Shown: positions 1 through 8,746, counted from the stretch's first letter. The stretch is DNA of 64,000 nucleotides from Kibdelosporangium aridum (GCF_900176515.1 NZ_FWXV01000002.1:496001-560000); one strand, 5' to 3'. Numbers and translations are program-made. The notes: generated from the sequence alone by a model not told the origin.

Positions 1-682
1 AGCTGGTCGTCTTCGGGTCCGCGGTGCCGACCGTGGTGCCGCGGCGGATCACCGTGATCGAGTCGGCGATCGCCCGCACCTCGTCGAGCTTGTGCGAGAT
101 GAAGATGAACGTGAACCCGTCGTCACGCATCTGCCGCACGGTCTCGAACAGGTCGTCGACCTCCTGCGGCACGAGCACGGCGGTCGGCTCGTCCAGGATC
201 ACGATCTTGGCGCCGCGGTAGAGGACCTTGACGATCTCCACCCGCTGGCGGTCCGCGACACCGAGATACTCGAGCGCGATGTCCAAGTCGGCGTTCAGGC
301 CGGTTCTCCTGGCCAGCTCGGCGACCTTCTTGCGGGCCTTCGGGCCGATGCCGTGCAGGCCTTCCGCGCCGAGCACGATGTTCTCGAGCACGCTCAGGTT
401 GTCGGCGAGCATGAAGTGCTGGTGCACCATGCCGACGCCGACCTTGATGGCGTCCGACGGGTTGCGCAACCGCACCGGCTCGCCGTTCACCTTGATGGTG
501 CCCTCGTCCGGCTGCAGCATCCCGTACAGGATCTTCATCAGCGTGGACTTGCCCGCGCCGTTCTCGCCGCAGACCGCGTGCACCTCACCGGTGCGTACTT
601 TGAGGTGGATATCGCTGTTGGCGACCACCCCGGGGAATCGTTTGGTGATCCCCTCCAGCTCAACGGCCAGATCGTCAGCCAT
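1..682 (-). CDS. ABC transporter ATP-binding protein, sugar/nucleoside type (3' end cut by window)
   Basis: This is the ATPase of an import ABC transporter. Translation from the ATG at 682 shows Walker A GENGAGKST at residues 39-47, a Q-loop region (MVHQHF), a degenerate signature (GVADRQRVEI), Walker B IVILDEPTA and the switch region FISHKLDEV. The first 227 residues are in the window. Members of this family are about 500 residues with two ATPase domains, so the second domain lies outside. It sits 69 bp downstream of a BMP-family lipoprotein on the same strand, the usual order for purine-nucleoside uptake systems of the PnrA/RbsA-like type. The permeases are expected beyond the left edge. 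The substrate is inferred from context only. Confidence 0.9.
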   Translation of the reverse strand, partial: MADDLAVELEGITKRFPGVVANSDIHLKVRTGEVHAVCGENGAGKSTLMKILYGMLQPDEGTIKVNGEPVRLRNPSDAIKVGVGMVHQHFMLADNLSVLENIVLGAEGLHGIGPKARKKVAELARRTGLNADLDIALEYLGVADRQRVEIVKVLYRGAKIVILDEPTAVLVPQEVDDLFETVRQMRDDGFTFIFISHKLDEVRAIADSITVIRRGTTVGTADPKTTS

Positions 683-751
683 CTTCGCCTCCCGGAAACA
701 CAGGCGTGGGGCCCGGAAGAGTCTCCCGGGCCCCAGTGGGTTTCGCCATCA

Positions 752-1900
752 TCAGCTGCTTGGCTTGTCCGAAACCGTGATCTTGCCGTCGATGATCTGC
801 TGCTTGTACGCGTCCAGCGTGGCCTTGATGTCGTCGATCTTGCCGCCGGAGGTCGCGTAGCCGACGCCGTCCGCCTTCAGGTCGAACCGCTTGGGCAGCG
901 TGTTCAGCGTGTTGCCGGCGACCGCGCGGACGTAGTCGTACACCGCGACGTCGACGCGCTTGAGCATCGAGGTGATGATCACGTCACGGGAGTTCTCGAC
1001 CGTCTTCTGGTTGTACTGGTCCGAGTCCACGCCGATGGCCAGCACGTTCTTGGACTTCGCTGCCTCGAAGACGCCCTTACCGGACGCACCCGCGGCCTGG
1101 TAGATCACGTCGGCGCCACGGCTGATCTCGCCGTTGGCGACCACGTTGCCCTTGGCCGGGTCCTGGAACCCGGTGAAGTCACCGGCCGGGGTGATGTACT
1201 CGGCCTCGACCTTGGCGTCGTTCGACGCGGCCTTCACACCCTGCTTGAAGCCCGCCTCGAACTTCTGGATCAGCGGCACGTTCACGCCGCCGACGAAGCC
1301 GACGTGGCAGTTCTTGCTCTTGTAGACCGCGGCGACGCCGACCAGGAACGAACCCTGCTCCTCGGCGAAGACCAGGCCGGTGACGTTCGGCAGCTGCACG
1401 GTGTCGTCGTCGACGACGGCGAACTTGGTGTTCGGGAACTGCGCGGCCACGGCCTGAACGGACTTGGCGTACGCGAAACCGACCGCGATGATCGGGTTGA
1501 AGCCCTCCTGGGCGAGCTGGCGCAGCCGGCTCTGCTTGGCGTCCTCCGGCTCGTTCGGCGCGGCGGTCAGCTCCTTGGTCTCCTTGAGACCCATGTCCGC
1601 CTTGGCCTTGTCCAGACCGGCAGCGGCGGAGTCGTTGAACGACGCGTCGCCACGGCCGCCGATGTCGTAGGCCAGGCCGACCTTCAACGCGCTGGCGTCC
1701 ACCTTCGGGCCAGTCGACGTGGTCCCGGTGGAACCACCGCCACCGCCCGCGGGAACCGGGTTCTTCTTGCAGCTCTCCGCCTGGTTGCCGCCGCCGGCGG
1801 GAGGGGCCGACCCGCCCCCGGAGTCCTTGGCGCAGCCGGCCAGTGCGAGAGCACCGGTCAGGGCGACGGCCGCCAACGTGGTAACGCGCGATCGACGCAC
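752..1900 (-). CDS. BMP family substrate-binding lipoprotein
   Basis: This is the extracytoplasmic solute-binding protein of the adjacent ABC importer. It starts with GTG at 1900, preceded by a GGGAG ribosome site. The first 23 residues form a lipoprotein signal with an LAGC lipobox (Cys23), followed by a Gly/Ser/Pro-rich linker to about residue 65. The rest reads as a PnrA/Med-like periplasmic-binding fold: KVGLAYDIGGRGDASFND near the start of the domain, then GVDSDQYNQ near the end. At 382 residues it is a little longer than the family because of the linker. BMP proteins mostly bind purine nucleosides; the ligand here is not proven. Confidence 0.93.
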   Translation of the reverse strand: MRRSRVTTLAAVALTGALALAGCAKDSGGGSAPPAGGGNQAESCKKNPVPAGGGGGSTGTTSTGPKVDASALKVGLAYDIGGRGDASFNDSAAAGLDKAKADMGLKETKELTAAPNEPEDAKQSRLRQLAQEGFNPIIAVGFAYAKSVQAVAAQFPNTKFAVVDDDTVQLPNVTGLVFAEEQGSFLVGVAAVYKSKNCHVGFVGGVNVPLIQKFEAGFKQGVKAASNDAKVEAEYITPAGDFTGFQDPAKGNVVANGEISRGADVIYQAAGASGKGVFEAAKSKNVLAIGVDSDQYNQKTVENSRDVIITSMLKRVDVAVYDYVRAVAGNTLNTLPKRFDLKADGVGYATSGGKIDDIKATLDAYKQQIIDGKITVSDKPSS

Positions 1901-1988
1901 GACGTGTCTCCCTCCCCGCTCGGTGAGCGGCGACGAACCCCGGCCCTACTCGCCGGGAACTTGCGAATTGGTGGACCGTACCTGCCCC

Positions 1989-2003
1989 GCTGACCAGGTC
2001 AGC
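1989..2003. promoter_or_regulatory. Perfect 15-bp palindrome upstream of the BMP-ABC operon
   Basis: GCTGACC-A-GGTCAGC is a perfect inverted repeat about 90 bp upstream of the BMP start, in the 177-bp gap before the unknown membrane-protein cluster. It could be an operator for the transport operon or a short stem downstream of the 2078 gene. No U-tract follows on either strand, so an operator is more likely. Confidence 0.35.
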
Positions 2004-2077
2004 ACACCACCGGCAGGGCGTAACCTAATCGTTTGCCGGTGATGCCGCTCGCGGTCGCACCCGGACACGCAGGGTGA

Positions 2078-2395
2078 TCACCTTTCGGCTTCCTTTATCA
2101 GAGCGAGACCTTCGGTGCAGATCCGCTCTGCCAGCCGGTATTCCTCCTCGGTACGGGCCTTGGCGAGTACGCCACCAGCGGTTATCCATCGTTCACGGGC
2201 TTGCTGGAACAACGCGGCCACCCGGTCGTCGTCAGTCGATGGCAGGACCTCGACGTGTAGGCCCAGTTGGTTGTGCTTGGCCCGTGCCGCGATGGCTTCG
2301 TCGTTGTTGCTGTGCTTCTGCCTGCTCAGCAACGCGGGCACGAGCGCGCCCGCGCCGAGCAGCAGCACGGCGCCGGCGATCCAAACCCACGTCAT
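2078..2395 (-). CDS. Small membrane protein of unknown function, third gene of a coupled cluster
   Basis: 105 residues. The start is taken as the ATG at 2395, which forms an ATGA overlap with the stop of the upstream gene. There is one N-terminal membrane segment (residues about 3-23), then a charged, helix-rich cytosolic part with LFQQARERW and a C-terminal AERICTEGLALIKEAER. The last 60 residues resemble the C-terminus of the 3303-4481 protein (…ARDLFEQAR… …EEGLALL). The two may therefore share a small helical interaction module. I do not recognise a named family. Confidence 0.75.
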   Translation of the reverse strand: MTWVWIAGAVLLLGAGALVPALLSRQKHSNNDEAIAARAKHNQLGLHVEVLPSTDDDRVAALFQQARERWITAGGVLAKARTEEEYRLAERICTEGLALIKEAER

Positions 2396-3306
2396 CGGAC
2401 CAGCCTCTCCAGCTCCTCGACCTGGTTGGCCACGTTCGCGCCGGACTCGTGGCCCTGCAACGCCAGTACGTACTTCCTGGCCACTTCGGCCTGGTTCGAT
2501 CCTTTCGGATCGGCCGACAGCACGTACTCGCCGATCTTGCTCAGCCGGGCACCCATCTCCAGCTGCCTGCGCACCCGTGGCCTGCGCCGACCAAGCGCCA
2601 GGGCAAGCAGGTGCAGCAGGAAGAACAAAGCGACACAAGCCGCGACGATGCCGCCTAGGGACAACACGATCTCCCCGGTCGCCAGCCCGTCGGGCACAGC
2701 GCCACGACGCGGAACAGTGTCCGGATAGGCCTTCGCCGCCTGTGCGTCGAACGCCAGGACGTACTCCTCGATCTGCGGCGTGAGGTCGGTGGGCGAGACG
2801 CGGTACTTCCACGCCGACTCGGCCTTGGCGATCAGCACGAAGTCGAAGTCGGCGTCGGACACCGGGTGCTCGTCGTTGCTGAACTCCGGTCCGACGCAGA
2901 ACGCGGGGTTGTAGCCGTCCCGCGGTTCGTTGCCGTAGAGGACCACCAGGTTGGTCGGCACCAAGTCCGCGACGTCATCGCACAGCTTCTGCAATGAGCT
3001 GGACAGTTCCTCGCCGGACGGTGGCAGTTGCCTGTCGGCCAAGATGGCCACCACGATCGGGCGATCCCCGAGCACCTGCCGGACACGGTCCGCGTTCACG
3101 ATCCCGGGTTCGCCCGGTTCCACATACACCGAACCGTGCCGGAACCCTTCCACGATCGTGCGAGCCTGTTCGGAGGTCGCGAACTGGGTGCGCAGCAAGG
3201 CAACGCACGCGATCACGCCGACGAGCAGACCGCCGACGATCCAACGCGGCACACCGAAGTACTTCTCCCGCCACAGGAAGCGCTCGACGGGCGGCAGCTT
3301 CTTCAC
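2392..3306 (-). CDS. Unknown membrane protein with extracytoplasmic domain, second gene of a coupled cluster
   Basis: 304 residues, GTG start at 3306 overlapping the upstream stop (GTGA). There are two membrane segments (about 21-41 and 210-235) with an external domain of roughly 170 residues between them. The external part contains a segment reading RHGSVYVEPG and then PIVVAILADRQLP, which looks like the modules repeated in the 3303-4481 protein. A helical cytosolic tail of about 60 residues follows the second membrane segment. No enzyme motif is visible. The tight overlaps argue that the three proteins are made together and probably form a membrane complex. Confidence 0.8.
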   Translation of the reverse strand: MKKLPPVERFLWREKYFGVPRWIVGGLLVGVIACVALLRTQFATSEQARTIVEGFRHGSVYVEPGEPGIVNADRVRQVLGDRPIVVAILADRQLPPSGEELSSSLQKLCDDVADLVPTNLVVLYGNEPRDGYNPAFCVGPEFSNDEHPVSDADFDFVLIAKAESAWKYRVSPTDLTPQIEEYVLAFDAQAAKAYPDTVPRRGAVPDGLATGEIVLSLGGIVAACVALFFLLHLLALALGRRRPRVRRQLEMGARLSKIGEYVLSADPKGSNQAEVARKYVLALQGHESGANVANQVEELERLVR

Positions 3307-4481
3307 AGCAGGGCTAGCCCTTCCTCTGCGATTCGCTCCACCTCGGCCATCGCCTCGGCGGTGCGCGCCTGCTCGAACAAGTCCCGCGCGGTTGTATACC
3401 GTTCAGCCGCTTCCGGCGGGTGGCTGTCCAATAGGGCCGTTCCCAGTTCGCTGATTTTGGCGTACGCCTTGGCTTTCGCCTTCTGCAACTCGGCTTCTTC
3501 GAGACGTTGGCGCTTGCGGCGGCACACCGCGAAGCCCGCGAGCGCGCCGCCGCCAAGGACTACGGCAGATCCGCCCCACGCCAGTGGTGTGTAGCGCGTG
3601 ATTGTCTGAGCCGGGTCGTAGGTTTCCGGCTGCGGACGGCCGAAAGGCTTGCGGCGGCTCAGTTCGTCGAGGCGGGTCAGGATGGTCGACACCCGCCCGT
3701 CGACCGAACCGCCTTTCAGGAAGGTCCCGATCTCGTACCGGCCGGACGCGTAGTTCCGCGCGGTGTCAACGCGTTCCTGATCCTTGCCCGCCGCGTCGGT
3801 CCAATAGCCTTGGGCTACCAACACGATGTCGTCAGGGAATTCTCTGGCCAGTGCGGGGGCGTAGTCCACGAACGGTTCCCCCGGCTTCAGCGCGGGCAAT
3901 GCCGCGACCCGGACGGTGAGCCCGGTCTGCTGCTGGATCGATTTGGTGGACAGGGTGAACTTGTCCGCACGGCCCGGTGCGTTGTAAATCCGGCTCTCCC
4001 GCAGCTTTCCCGCCAGGTCAGCGACTTGCGCCGGAGTCGGCGTGCGCACCTCGTACGCCGGATAGACCTCGCCGACCGGCACCTTGTTGACCTCGCGCAC
4101 TGAAGCCAAAGCCGGGCCGGTGATGTCCATGTAGGCCGTCTGCTGGCGCAGTTCGGCAACGTTCGACGGACCCCACCGGGTGTACAGGCCCTCCACTGTG
4201 ATCAGTCGCACTTTCTTGCTGTCCGCCCATTTCCGCAGCGGCTCGGACACCCGCTCGTAGTGATCGTTGTCCTTGTACGCACTGAACGGGCCGATCAGCA
4301 GCTTGGTGTCCGGCGCCATCTCACGGGTGACCACACCCAGATCGATGTGCGTCACCACGCCGGGAGCCTGGTAGACCTGCTGGGTCTCCAAGGCTCTGAT
4401 CGCCGCCGGAACGTCGAGCTTGTGCACGTCAGGGGGCTGCACAACGGCGACGCCGAGCAGCAAACCGATCAGGGGGAGCAC
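3303..4481 (-). CDS. Unknown secreted/membrane-anchored protein, first gene of a coupled cluster
   Basis: 392 residues, GTG start at 4481. A short hydrophobic N-terminus (MLPLIGLLLGVAVV) looks like a signal sequence or anchor. A membrane segment near residues 303-323 ends in a basic stretch (CRRKRQR). A coiled, Ala/Glu-rich cytosolic tail follows. The external part seems to hold two copies of one module, each starting with a helix and a Y-x-A-P-G motif (ETQQVYQAPG about residue 35; ESRIYNAPG about residue 160). A related segment occurs in the next gene. The function is unknown. The gene is divergent from sdhCDAB with a 208-bp shared upstream region. Confidence 0.8.
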   Translation of the reverse strand: MLPLIGLLLGVAVVQPPDVHKLDVPAAIRALETQQVYQAPGVVTHIDLGVVTREMAPDTKLLIGPFSAYKDNDHYERVSEPLRKWADSKKVRLITVEGLYTRWGPSNVAELRQQTAYMDITGPALASVREVNKVPVGEVYPAYEVRTPTPAQVADLAGKLRESRIYNAPGRADKFTLSTKSIQQQTGLTVRVAALPALKPGEPFVDYAPALAREFPDDIVLVAQGYWTDAAGKDQERVDTARNYASGRYEIGTFLKGGSVDGRVSTILTRLDELSRRKPFGRPQPETYDPAQTITRYTPLAWGGSAVVLGGGALAGFAVCRRKRQRLEEAELQKAKAKAYAKISELGTALLDSHPPEAAERYTTARDLFEQARTAEAMAEVERIAEEGLALL

Positions 4482-4689
4482 AGCGGTCAGCCTTGCACCG
4501 CGGGCCCGATCGGGCAGGCATTTGGCGCAGCGGCTGTGTTCGGTGTGTCACAGAGGCCAACCGCTGGTTGGGCCAGGTGCGGGCGACGGGACTAGCATCC
4601 GTCAGGTCAAGGCCCGGTGGGTATTCGTCCCGGTTGGACTCCAGCCCATCCAGCCGAGAGTCCAGCGATGTTGGAGGCTGAGAAAACCG

Positions 4690-5109
4690 ATGTCCGCCGA
4701 AGCCGCTGAGGTGTCGCGGCCCAGCCGACGCGGGACGTTGTACCGCGGCGACCCGGGTATGTGGTCGTGGGTGGCACACCGCATCACAGGTGTGCTCACG
4801 TTCTTCTTCCTTTTCGCGCACGTGCTGGACACCGCCTTGGTCCGCGTGTCGCCGCAGGCGTACAACGAGATCATCGAGACCTACAAGACACCGCTGGTCA
4901 ACCTGCTCGAGGTCGGGCTGGTCGGCGCGGTGCTCTACCACGCGCTCAACGGCATCCGGGTGATGCTGGTGGACTTCTGGGCCAAGGGCCCGCGCTACCA
5001 GCGGCAGATGCTCTGGGGCATCCTCGTGGTCTGGCTGCTGGTGATGATCCCCGGCGCCTACTTCATGCTGGTCCGTACGGTCAGCGACATGTTCGGAGGC
5101 GCGTCATGA
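4690..5109 (+). CDS. sdhC: Succinate dehydrogenase cytochrome b556 subunit
   Basis: This is a membrane anchor of complex II, holding haem b and passing electrons to menaquinone. Start ATG at 4690 gives 139 residues with three membrane helices (about 32-52, 72-95, 107-130). The family signature is visible as a Ser/His-rich first helix (WSWVAHRITGV) and the YHALNGIR motif in helix 2, where His is the likely haem ligand. It overlaps sdhD by ATGA and begins the sdhCDAB operon. The upstream in-frame extension has no convincing ribosome site and was not used. Confidence 0.95.
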   Translation: MSAEAAEVSRPSRRGTLYRGDPGMWSWVAHRITGVLTFFFLFAHVLDTALVRVSPQAYNEIIETYKTPLVNLLEVGLVGAVLYHALNGIRVMLVDFWAKGPRYQRQMLWGILVVWLLVMIPGAYFMLVRTVSDMFGGAS

Positions 5110-5513
5110 CGCTCGGACTCGACAGCCCCCGCGCGCCGCTCCGCCCGTCCGTCCGGCGCAGCAACTGGGAACTGGCCAGCTGGGTCTTCATGCGCGTGTC
5201 CGGCGTGGCGCTGGTCGTGCTGGTCCTCGGCCACCTGCTGATCATGAACATCCTCGACGGCGGCGTGCACCGGATCAACTGGGGCTTCGTCGCAGGCCGC
5301 TGGTCGTCACCGTTCTGGCAGTTCTGGGACCTGGCCATGCTGTGGCTGGCGGAGATCCACGGCGGCAACGGGCTGCGCACGATCATCAACGACTACGCCC
5401 GCAAGGACGCCACCCGGTTCTGGCTGAAGGTTCTGCTGTACGTCTCGATGGTGCTGATCCTCGCGCTCGGCACGTTCGTGATCTTCACGTTCGACCCGAA
5501 CATGGACGCCTGA
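5106..5513 (+). CDS. sdhD: Succinate dehydrogenase hydrophobic membrane anchor subunit
   Basis: This is the second membrane anchor of complex II. ATG at 5106 overlaps the sdhC stop and gives 135 residues. Three hydrophobic segments are visible (about 28-50, 74-92, 105-130). The motifs WVFMRVSGVALVVLVLGH (first helix, with a His at its end) and EIHGGNGLRTIINDY (second helix and loop) match actinobacterial SdhD. It is separated from sdhA by 28 bp. Confidence 0.95.
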   Translation: MTLGLDSPRAPLRPSVRRSNWELASWVFMRVSGVALVVLVLGHLLIMNILDGGVHRINWGFVAGRWSSPFWQFWDLAMLWLAEIHGGNGLRTIINDYARKDATRFWLKVLLYVSMVLILALGTFVIFTFDPNMDA

Positions 5514-5541
5514 TCAACTCCACCACGAAGGCTGATAACCC

Positions 5542-7299
5542 ATGCAGTTCCACAAGTACGACGTGGTGATCGTCGGCGCGGGCGGCGCCGGCATGCGCGC
5601 CGCGATCGAGTCGGGCCAGCGGGCCCGGACTGCCGTACTGACCAAGCTCTACCCCACGCGTTCGCACACCGGCGCGGCGCAGGGCGGCATGTGTGCCGCG
5701 CTGGCCAACGTCGAAGAGGACAACTGGGAGTGGCACACCTTCGACACCATCAAGGGTGGCGACTACCTGGTCGACCAGGACGCCGCGGAGATCATGGCCA
5801 AGGAGGCCATCGACGCGGTGCTCGACCTCGAGAAGATGGGCCTGCCCTTCAACCGCACGCCGGAAGGCAAGATCGACCAGCGGCGGTTCGGCGGGCACAC
5901 GCGTAACCACGGTGAAGCCGCCGTGCGCCGCGCCTGCTACGCCGCGGACCGCACCGGCCACATGATCCTGCAGACGCTGTACCAGAACTGCGTCAAGCAC
6001 GGCATCGAGTTCTTCAACGAGTTCTACGTCCTGGACATCTGCCTGACGCCGGACGCCAACGGCGACCCGGTGTGCACCGGCGCTGTCGCGTACGAGCTGG
6101 CGACCGGCGAGATCCACGTCTTCCAGGCGAAGTCCGTGGTGTTCGCGACGGGTGGCTTCGGCAAGGTCTTCAAGACCACGTCGAACGCGCACACCCTGAC
6201 CGGCGACGGGATGGGCATCATCTTCCGCAAGGGCCTTCCCCTTGAGGACATGGAGTTCTACCAGTTCCACCCGACAGGTCTGGCGGGACTGGGCATCCTG
6301 CTCACCGAGGGCGCCCGTGGTGAGGGCGCGATCCTGCGCAACGCCTCGGGTGAGCGGTTCATGGAGCGCTACGCCCCGACCATCAAGGACCTGGCGCCGC
6401 GTGACATCGTGGCCCGCTCAATGGCCCTTGAGGTGCTGGAAGGCCGTGGCGCGGGGCCGAACAAGGACTACGTGCTGCTGGACTGCACGCACCTGGGTGC
6501 CGAGGTCCTGGAGACCAAGCTGCCGGACATCACCGAGTTCGCCCGGACCTACCTGGCGGTCGACCCGGTGAAGGAGCCGGTGCCGGTGTACCCGACCGCG
6601 CACTACGCGATGGGCGGCATCCCGACCAACATCCACGCGGAAGTGTTGCGGGACAACGACCACGTGATCCCCGGCCTGTACGCGGCGGGTGAGTGCGCGT
6701 GCGTGTCGGTGCACGGCGCCAACCGGCTGGGCACGAACTCGTTGCTGGACATCAACGTCTTCGGCCGTCGCGCCGGGATCGCCGCCGCCGAGTACGCCTT
6801 GTCCCGCCCGGAACACGTCGACCTGCCCACGGAACCGGCGAAGTTCGTCGAGGACCAGCTCGCGCTGATCCTGTCCGAGCACGGCCGCGAGCGCGTCGCG
6901 GACATCCGTACCGAGCTCCAGGCCACAATGGACGCGAACGCCTCGGTGTACCGCACCGAGGACACGTTGAAGCAGGCGTTGCACGACGTGCAGGCGCTGA
7001 AGTCCCGGTACGCGCACATCACCGTGCAGGACAAGGGGAAGCGCTACAACACGGACCTGCTTGAGGCGATCGAGCTCGGCTTCCTGCTCGAGCTGGCCGA
7101 AGTCCTGGTCGTGGGTGCGTTGAACCGCAAGGAATCGCGCGGCGGGCACGCCCGTGAGGACTACCCGAACCGGGACGACACGAACTACATGCGCCACACC
7201 ATGGCGTACAAGCAGGGCGAGTCGCTGACGTCGGACATCCGGCTGGACTACAAGCCCGTGACCTTTACCCGGTACAAGCCGATGGAGCGCAAGTACTGA
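5542..7299 (+). CDS. sdhA: Succinate dehydrogenase flavoprotein subunit
   Basis: This is the catalytic subunit that oxidises succinate to fumarate. Its 585 residues are the normal length. The N-terminal dinucleotide fold GAGGAG is at residues 12-17 and the covalent FAD-binding histidine is in RSHTGAAQGG (His42). The substrate-site motifs FHPTGL and RGEGAILRN follow, and the C-terminal helical domain ends with the conserved RYKPMERKY. The start codon follows a weak ribosome site. The gene overlaps sdhB by one base (TGATG), so the two are likely translationally coupled. Confidence 0.98.
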   Translation: MQFHKYDVVIVGAGGAGMRAAIESGQRARTAVLTKLYPTRSHTGAAQGGMCAALANVEEDNWEWHTFDTIKGGDYLVDQDAAEIMAKEAIDAVLDLEKMGLPFNRTPEGKIDQRRFGGHTRNHGEAAVRRACYAADRTGHMILQTLYQNCVKHGIEFFNEFYVLDICLTPDANGDPVCTGAVAYELATGEIHVFQAKSVVFATGGFGKVFKTTSNAHTLTGDGMGIIFRKGLPLEDMEFYQFHPTGLAGLGILLTEGARGEGAILRNASGERFMERYAPTIKDLAPRDIVARSMALEVLEGRGAGPNKDYVLLDCTHLGAEVLETKLPDITEFARTYLAVDPVKEPVPVYPTAHYAMGGIPTNIHAEVLRDNDHVIPGLYAAGECACVSVHGANRLGTNSLLDINVFGRRAGIAAAEYALSRPEHVDLPTEPAKFVEDQLALILSEHGRERVADIRTELQATMDANASVYRTEDTLKQALHDVQALKSRYAHITVQDKGKRYNTDLLEAIELGFLLELAEVLVVGALNRKESRGGHAREDYPNRDDTNYMRHTMAYKQGESLTSDIRLDYKPVTFTRYKPMERKY

Positions 7300-8072
7300 T
7301 GACTGCGACAGTTGAGTCGGGTATCCGCGGCGAGGCTCCTCCGGTGCCGGAGGGCGCGGTGATGGTCGCGCTGAAGATCATGCGCTACAACCCGGAAATC
7401 GATGACGAGCCGCACTGGGAGACCTACGACATCCCAGCGCTGCCAACGGATCGTGTGCTGAACCTGCTGCACTACGTGAAGTGGTACATCGACGGGACCT
7501 TGACGTTCCGCCGGTCCTGCGCGCACGGCATCTGCGGCTCGGACGCGATGCAGATCAACGGCATGAACCGGCTGGCCTGCAAGGTCCTGGTGAAGGACCT
7601 GCTGGCGCGCAAGGGAAAGCCGACCACGATCTCGGTCGCCCCGATCAAGGGTCTCGAGGCCCGCAAGGACCTCCTCGTCGACATGGAGCCGTTCTTCGAG
7701 GCTTTCCGCGCGGTCAAGCCGTATCTGATCACGTACGGCAACGAGCCGACCCGGGAGCGGATCCAGTCGCAGGCCGACCGCGAGCGCTTCGACGACACGA
7801 CCAAGTGCATCCTGTGCGCCTGCTGCACGACCTCGTGCCCGGTGTACTGGACGGATGGTTCGTACTTCGGACCCGCCGCGATCGTCAACGCGCACCGGTT
7901 CATCTTCGACAGCCGGGACGACGGCGCAGGCGACCGCCTCGACATCCTCAACGACACCGAGGGCGTTTGGCGTTGCCGGACCACCTTCAACTGCACCGAC
8001 GCATGCCCCCGCGGCATCCAGGTGACGAAGGCGATCCAGGAGGTCAAGCGCGCGCTGCTCTTCCGCCGCTGA
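7299..8072 (+). CDS. sdhB: Succinate dehydrogenase iron-sulfur subunit
   Basis: 257 residues. The 2Fe-2S ferredoxin part has C74, C79, Asp82 and C94 (CAHGICGSD…LAC); Asp in place of the third Cys is known in this family. The C-terminal part carries CILCACCTTSCPVYW and a later CRTTFNCTDACPRG for the 4Fe-4S and 3Fe-4S clusters. It is complete and looks functional. The last 16 bases (8058-8073) are repeated exactly at 9217-9232, the end of a decayed second copy of its 3' half lying beyond vapBC. Confidence 0.97.
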   Translation: MTATVESGIRGEAPPVPEGAVMVALKIMRYNPEIDDEPHWETYDIPALPTDRVLNLLHYVKWYIDGTLTFRRSCAHGICGSDAMQINGMNRLACKVLVKDLLARKGKPTTISVAPIKGLEARKDLLVDMEPFFEAFRAVKPYLITYGNEPTRERIQSQADRERFDDTTKCILCACCTTSCPVYWTDGSYFGPAAIVNAHRFIFDSRDDGAGDRLDILNDTEGVWRCRTTFNCTDACPRGIQVTKAIQEVKRALLFRR

Positions 8073-8073
8073 G
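8058..8073 (+). repeat. 16-bp direct repeat, left copy (3' end of sdhB)
   Basis: CTCTTCCGCCGCTGAG covers the last codons and stop of sdhB and recurs identically at 9217-9232. The two copies bracket vapBC and the sdhB remnant, like the ends of an integrated or duplicated segment. Confidence 0.7.
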
Positions 8074-8077
8074 TTGA

Positions 8078-8106
8078 GTAAGAGGTAAGAAAGTAATACT
8101 CTTACC
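8078..8106 (+). promoter_or_regulatory. vapBC promoter with nested inverted repeats
   Basis: GTAAGAG (8078-8084) pairs with CTCTTAC (8099-8105), and GGTAAGA (8084-8090) pairs with TCTTACC (8100-8106). TAATAC at 8094-8099 is a good -10 element lying between the arms. The ATG of vapB is at 8110, only 10 bases further, and no ribosome site is present, so the transcript is probably leaderless. The repeats are likely the operator for VapB/VapBC autorepression, the usual mode for AbrB-type antitoxins. Confidence 0.55.
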
Positions 8107-8109
8107 CTC

Positions 8110-8343
8110 ATGAGCGGGAAGCTGACGTCCAAAGGGCAGGTGACGATTCCGATCGCAGTCCGGGAGGAACTCGGCCTGCAACCTGGCGATGAAGTGGACT
8201 TCATCGTCGAGGACGGCGCGGCCAAGATCGTGCGCGCGGCTTCCCACGGACAGCGTGGACAACGGATCGTGGCCCGGTTGCGTGGCCGAGGCGACGTGCC
8301 GATGACGACCGACGAGATCATGGCTCTGACGCGTGCCGACTGA
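8110..8343 (+). CDS. vapB: AbrB/MazE-type antitoxin of a VapBC pair
   Basis: 77 residues. The N-terminal half is a SpoVT/AbrB swapped-hairpin DNA-binding domain (KLTSKGQVTIPIAVREELGLQPGDEV), and the C-terminal half is the toxin-binding tail. It overlaps the PIN-domain gene by 11 bp, the classical antitoxin-first order. It lies 37 bp after sdhB on the same strand but has its own promoter-like sequence. The gene pair is bracketed by sdhB-like DNA, which points to acquisition. Confidence 0.9.
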   Translation: MSGKLTSKGQVTIPIAVREELGLQPGDEVDFIVEDGAAKIVRAASHGQRGQRIVARLRGRGDVPMTTDEIMALTRAD

Positions 8344-8746
8344 GCGAACTCTGGTCGACTCGAATGTGCTGATCGATCTGCTGACCGAGGACCCGAATTG
8401 GTTCGACTGGTCGTCGGCCGCCCTCACACTGGCGGCCGACGACGGTCTGCTGCTCATCAATCCGCTTGTCTACGCCGAGGTCTCCCTTCGCTTCACCAGC
8501 ATCGAGGACCTCGACGACGCGCTGTCGCCGGACGACTTCATCCGCACACCTTTGCCGTGGTCGGCGGCGTTTCTCGCGGGCAAGTGCTTCGCCGACTACC
8601 GAAGCCGGGGCAGCACCAAGACATCGCCATTGCCTGACTTCTACATCGGCGCACATGCCGCGGTTGCGAAGTTCCGCCTGCTTACCCGGGACAGTGCCCG
8701 CTATCGCACGTACTACCCGACTGTCGAACTCATCTGCCCGGAATGA
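8333..8746 (+). CDS. vapC: PIN-domain ribonuclease toxin of a VapBC pair
   Basis: 137 residues, GTG start at 8333 inside the antitoxin gene. PIN-domain acidic residues are visible: Asp9 in LVDSNVLIDLL, Glu49 in VYAEVSL and Asp102 in PLPDFYIGAHA. A set like this normally coordinates Mg2+ for RNA cleavage. Length and order match VapC. The usual targets are tRNA or rRNA sites; none can be assigned here. The sdhB-like remnant starts within about 10 bp of its stop. Confidence 0.9.
   Translation: MPTERTLVDSNVLIDLLTEDPNWFDWSSAALTLAADDGLLLINPLVYAEVSLRFTSIEDLDDALSPDDFIRTPLPWSAAFLAGKCFADYRSRGSTKTSPLPDFYIGAHAAVAKFRLLTRDSARYRTYYPTVELICPE

Noticed and set aside
92..1993. Long + strand open frame across the BMP-ABC genes
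   Set aside because: It is the antisense of two clear genes. The predicted protein is Arg/Val/Asp-biased with no domain, a usual effect of high GC third positions.
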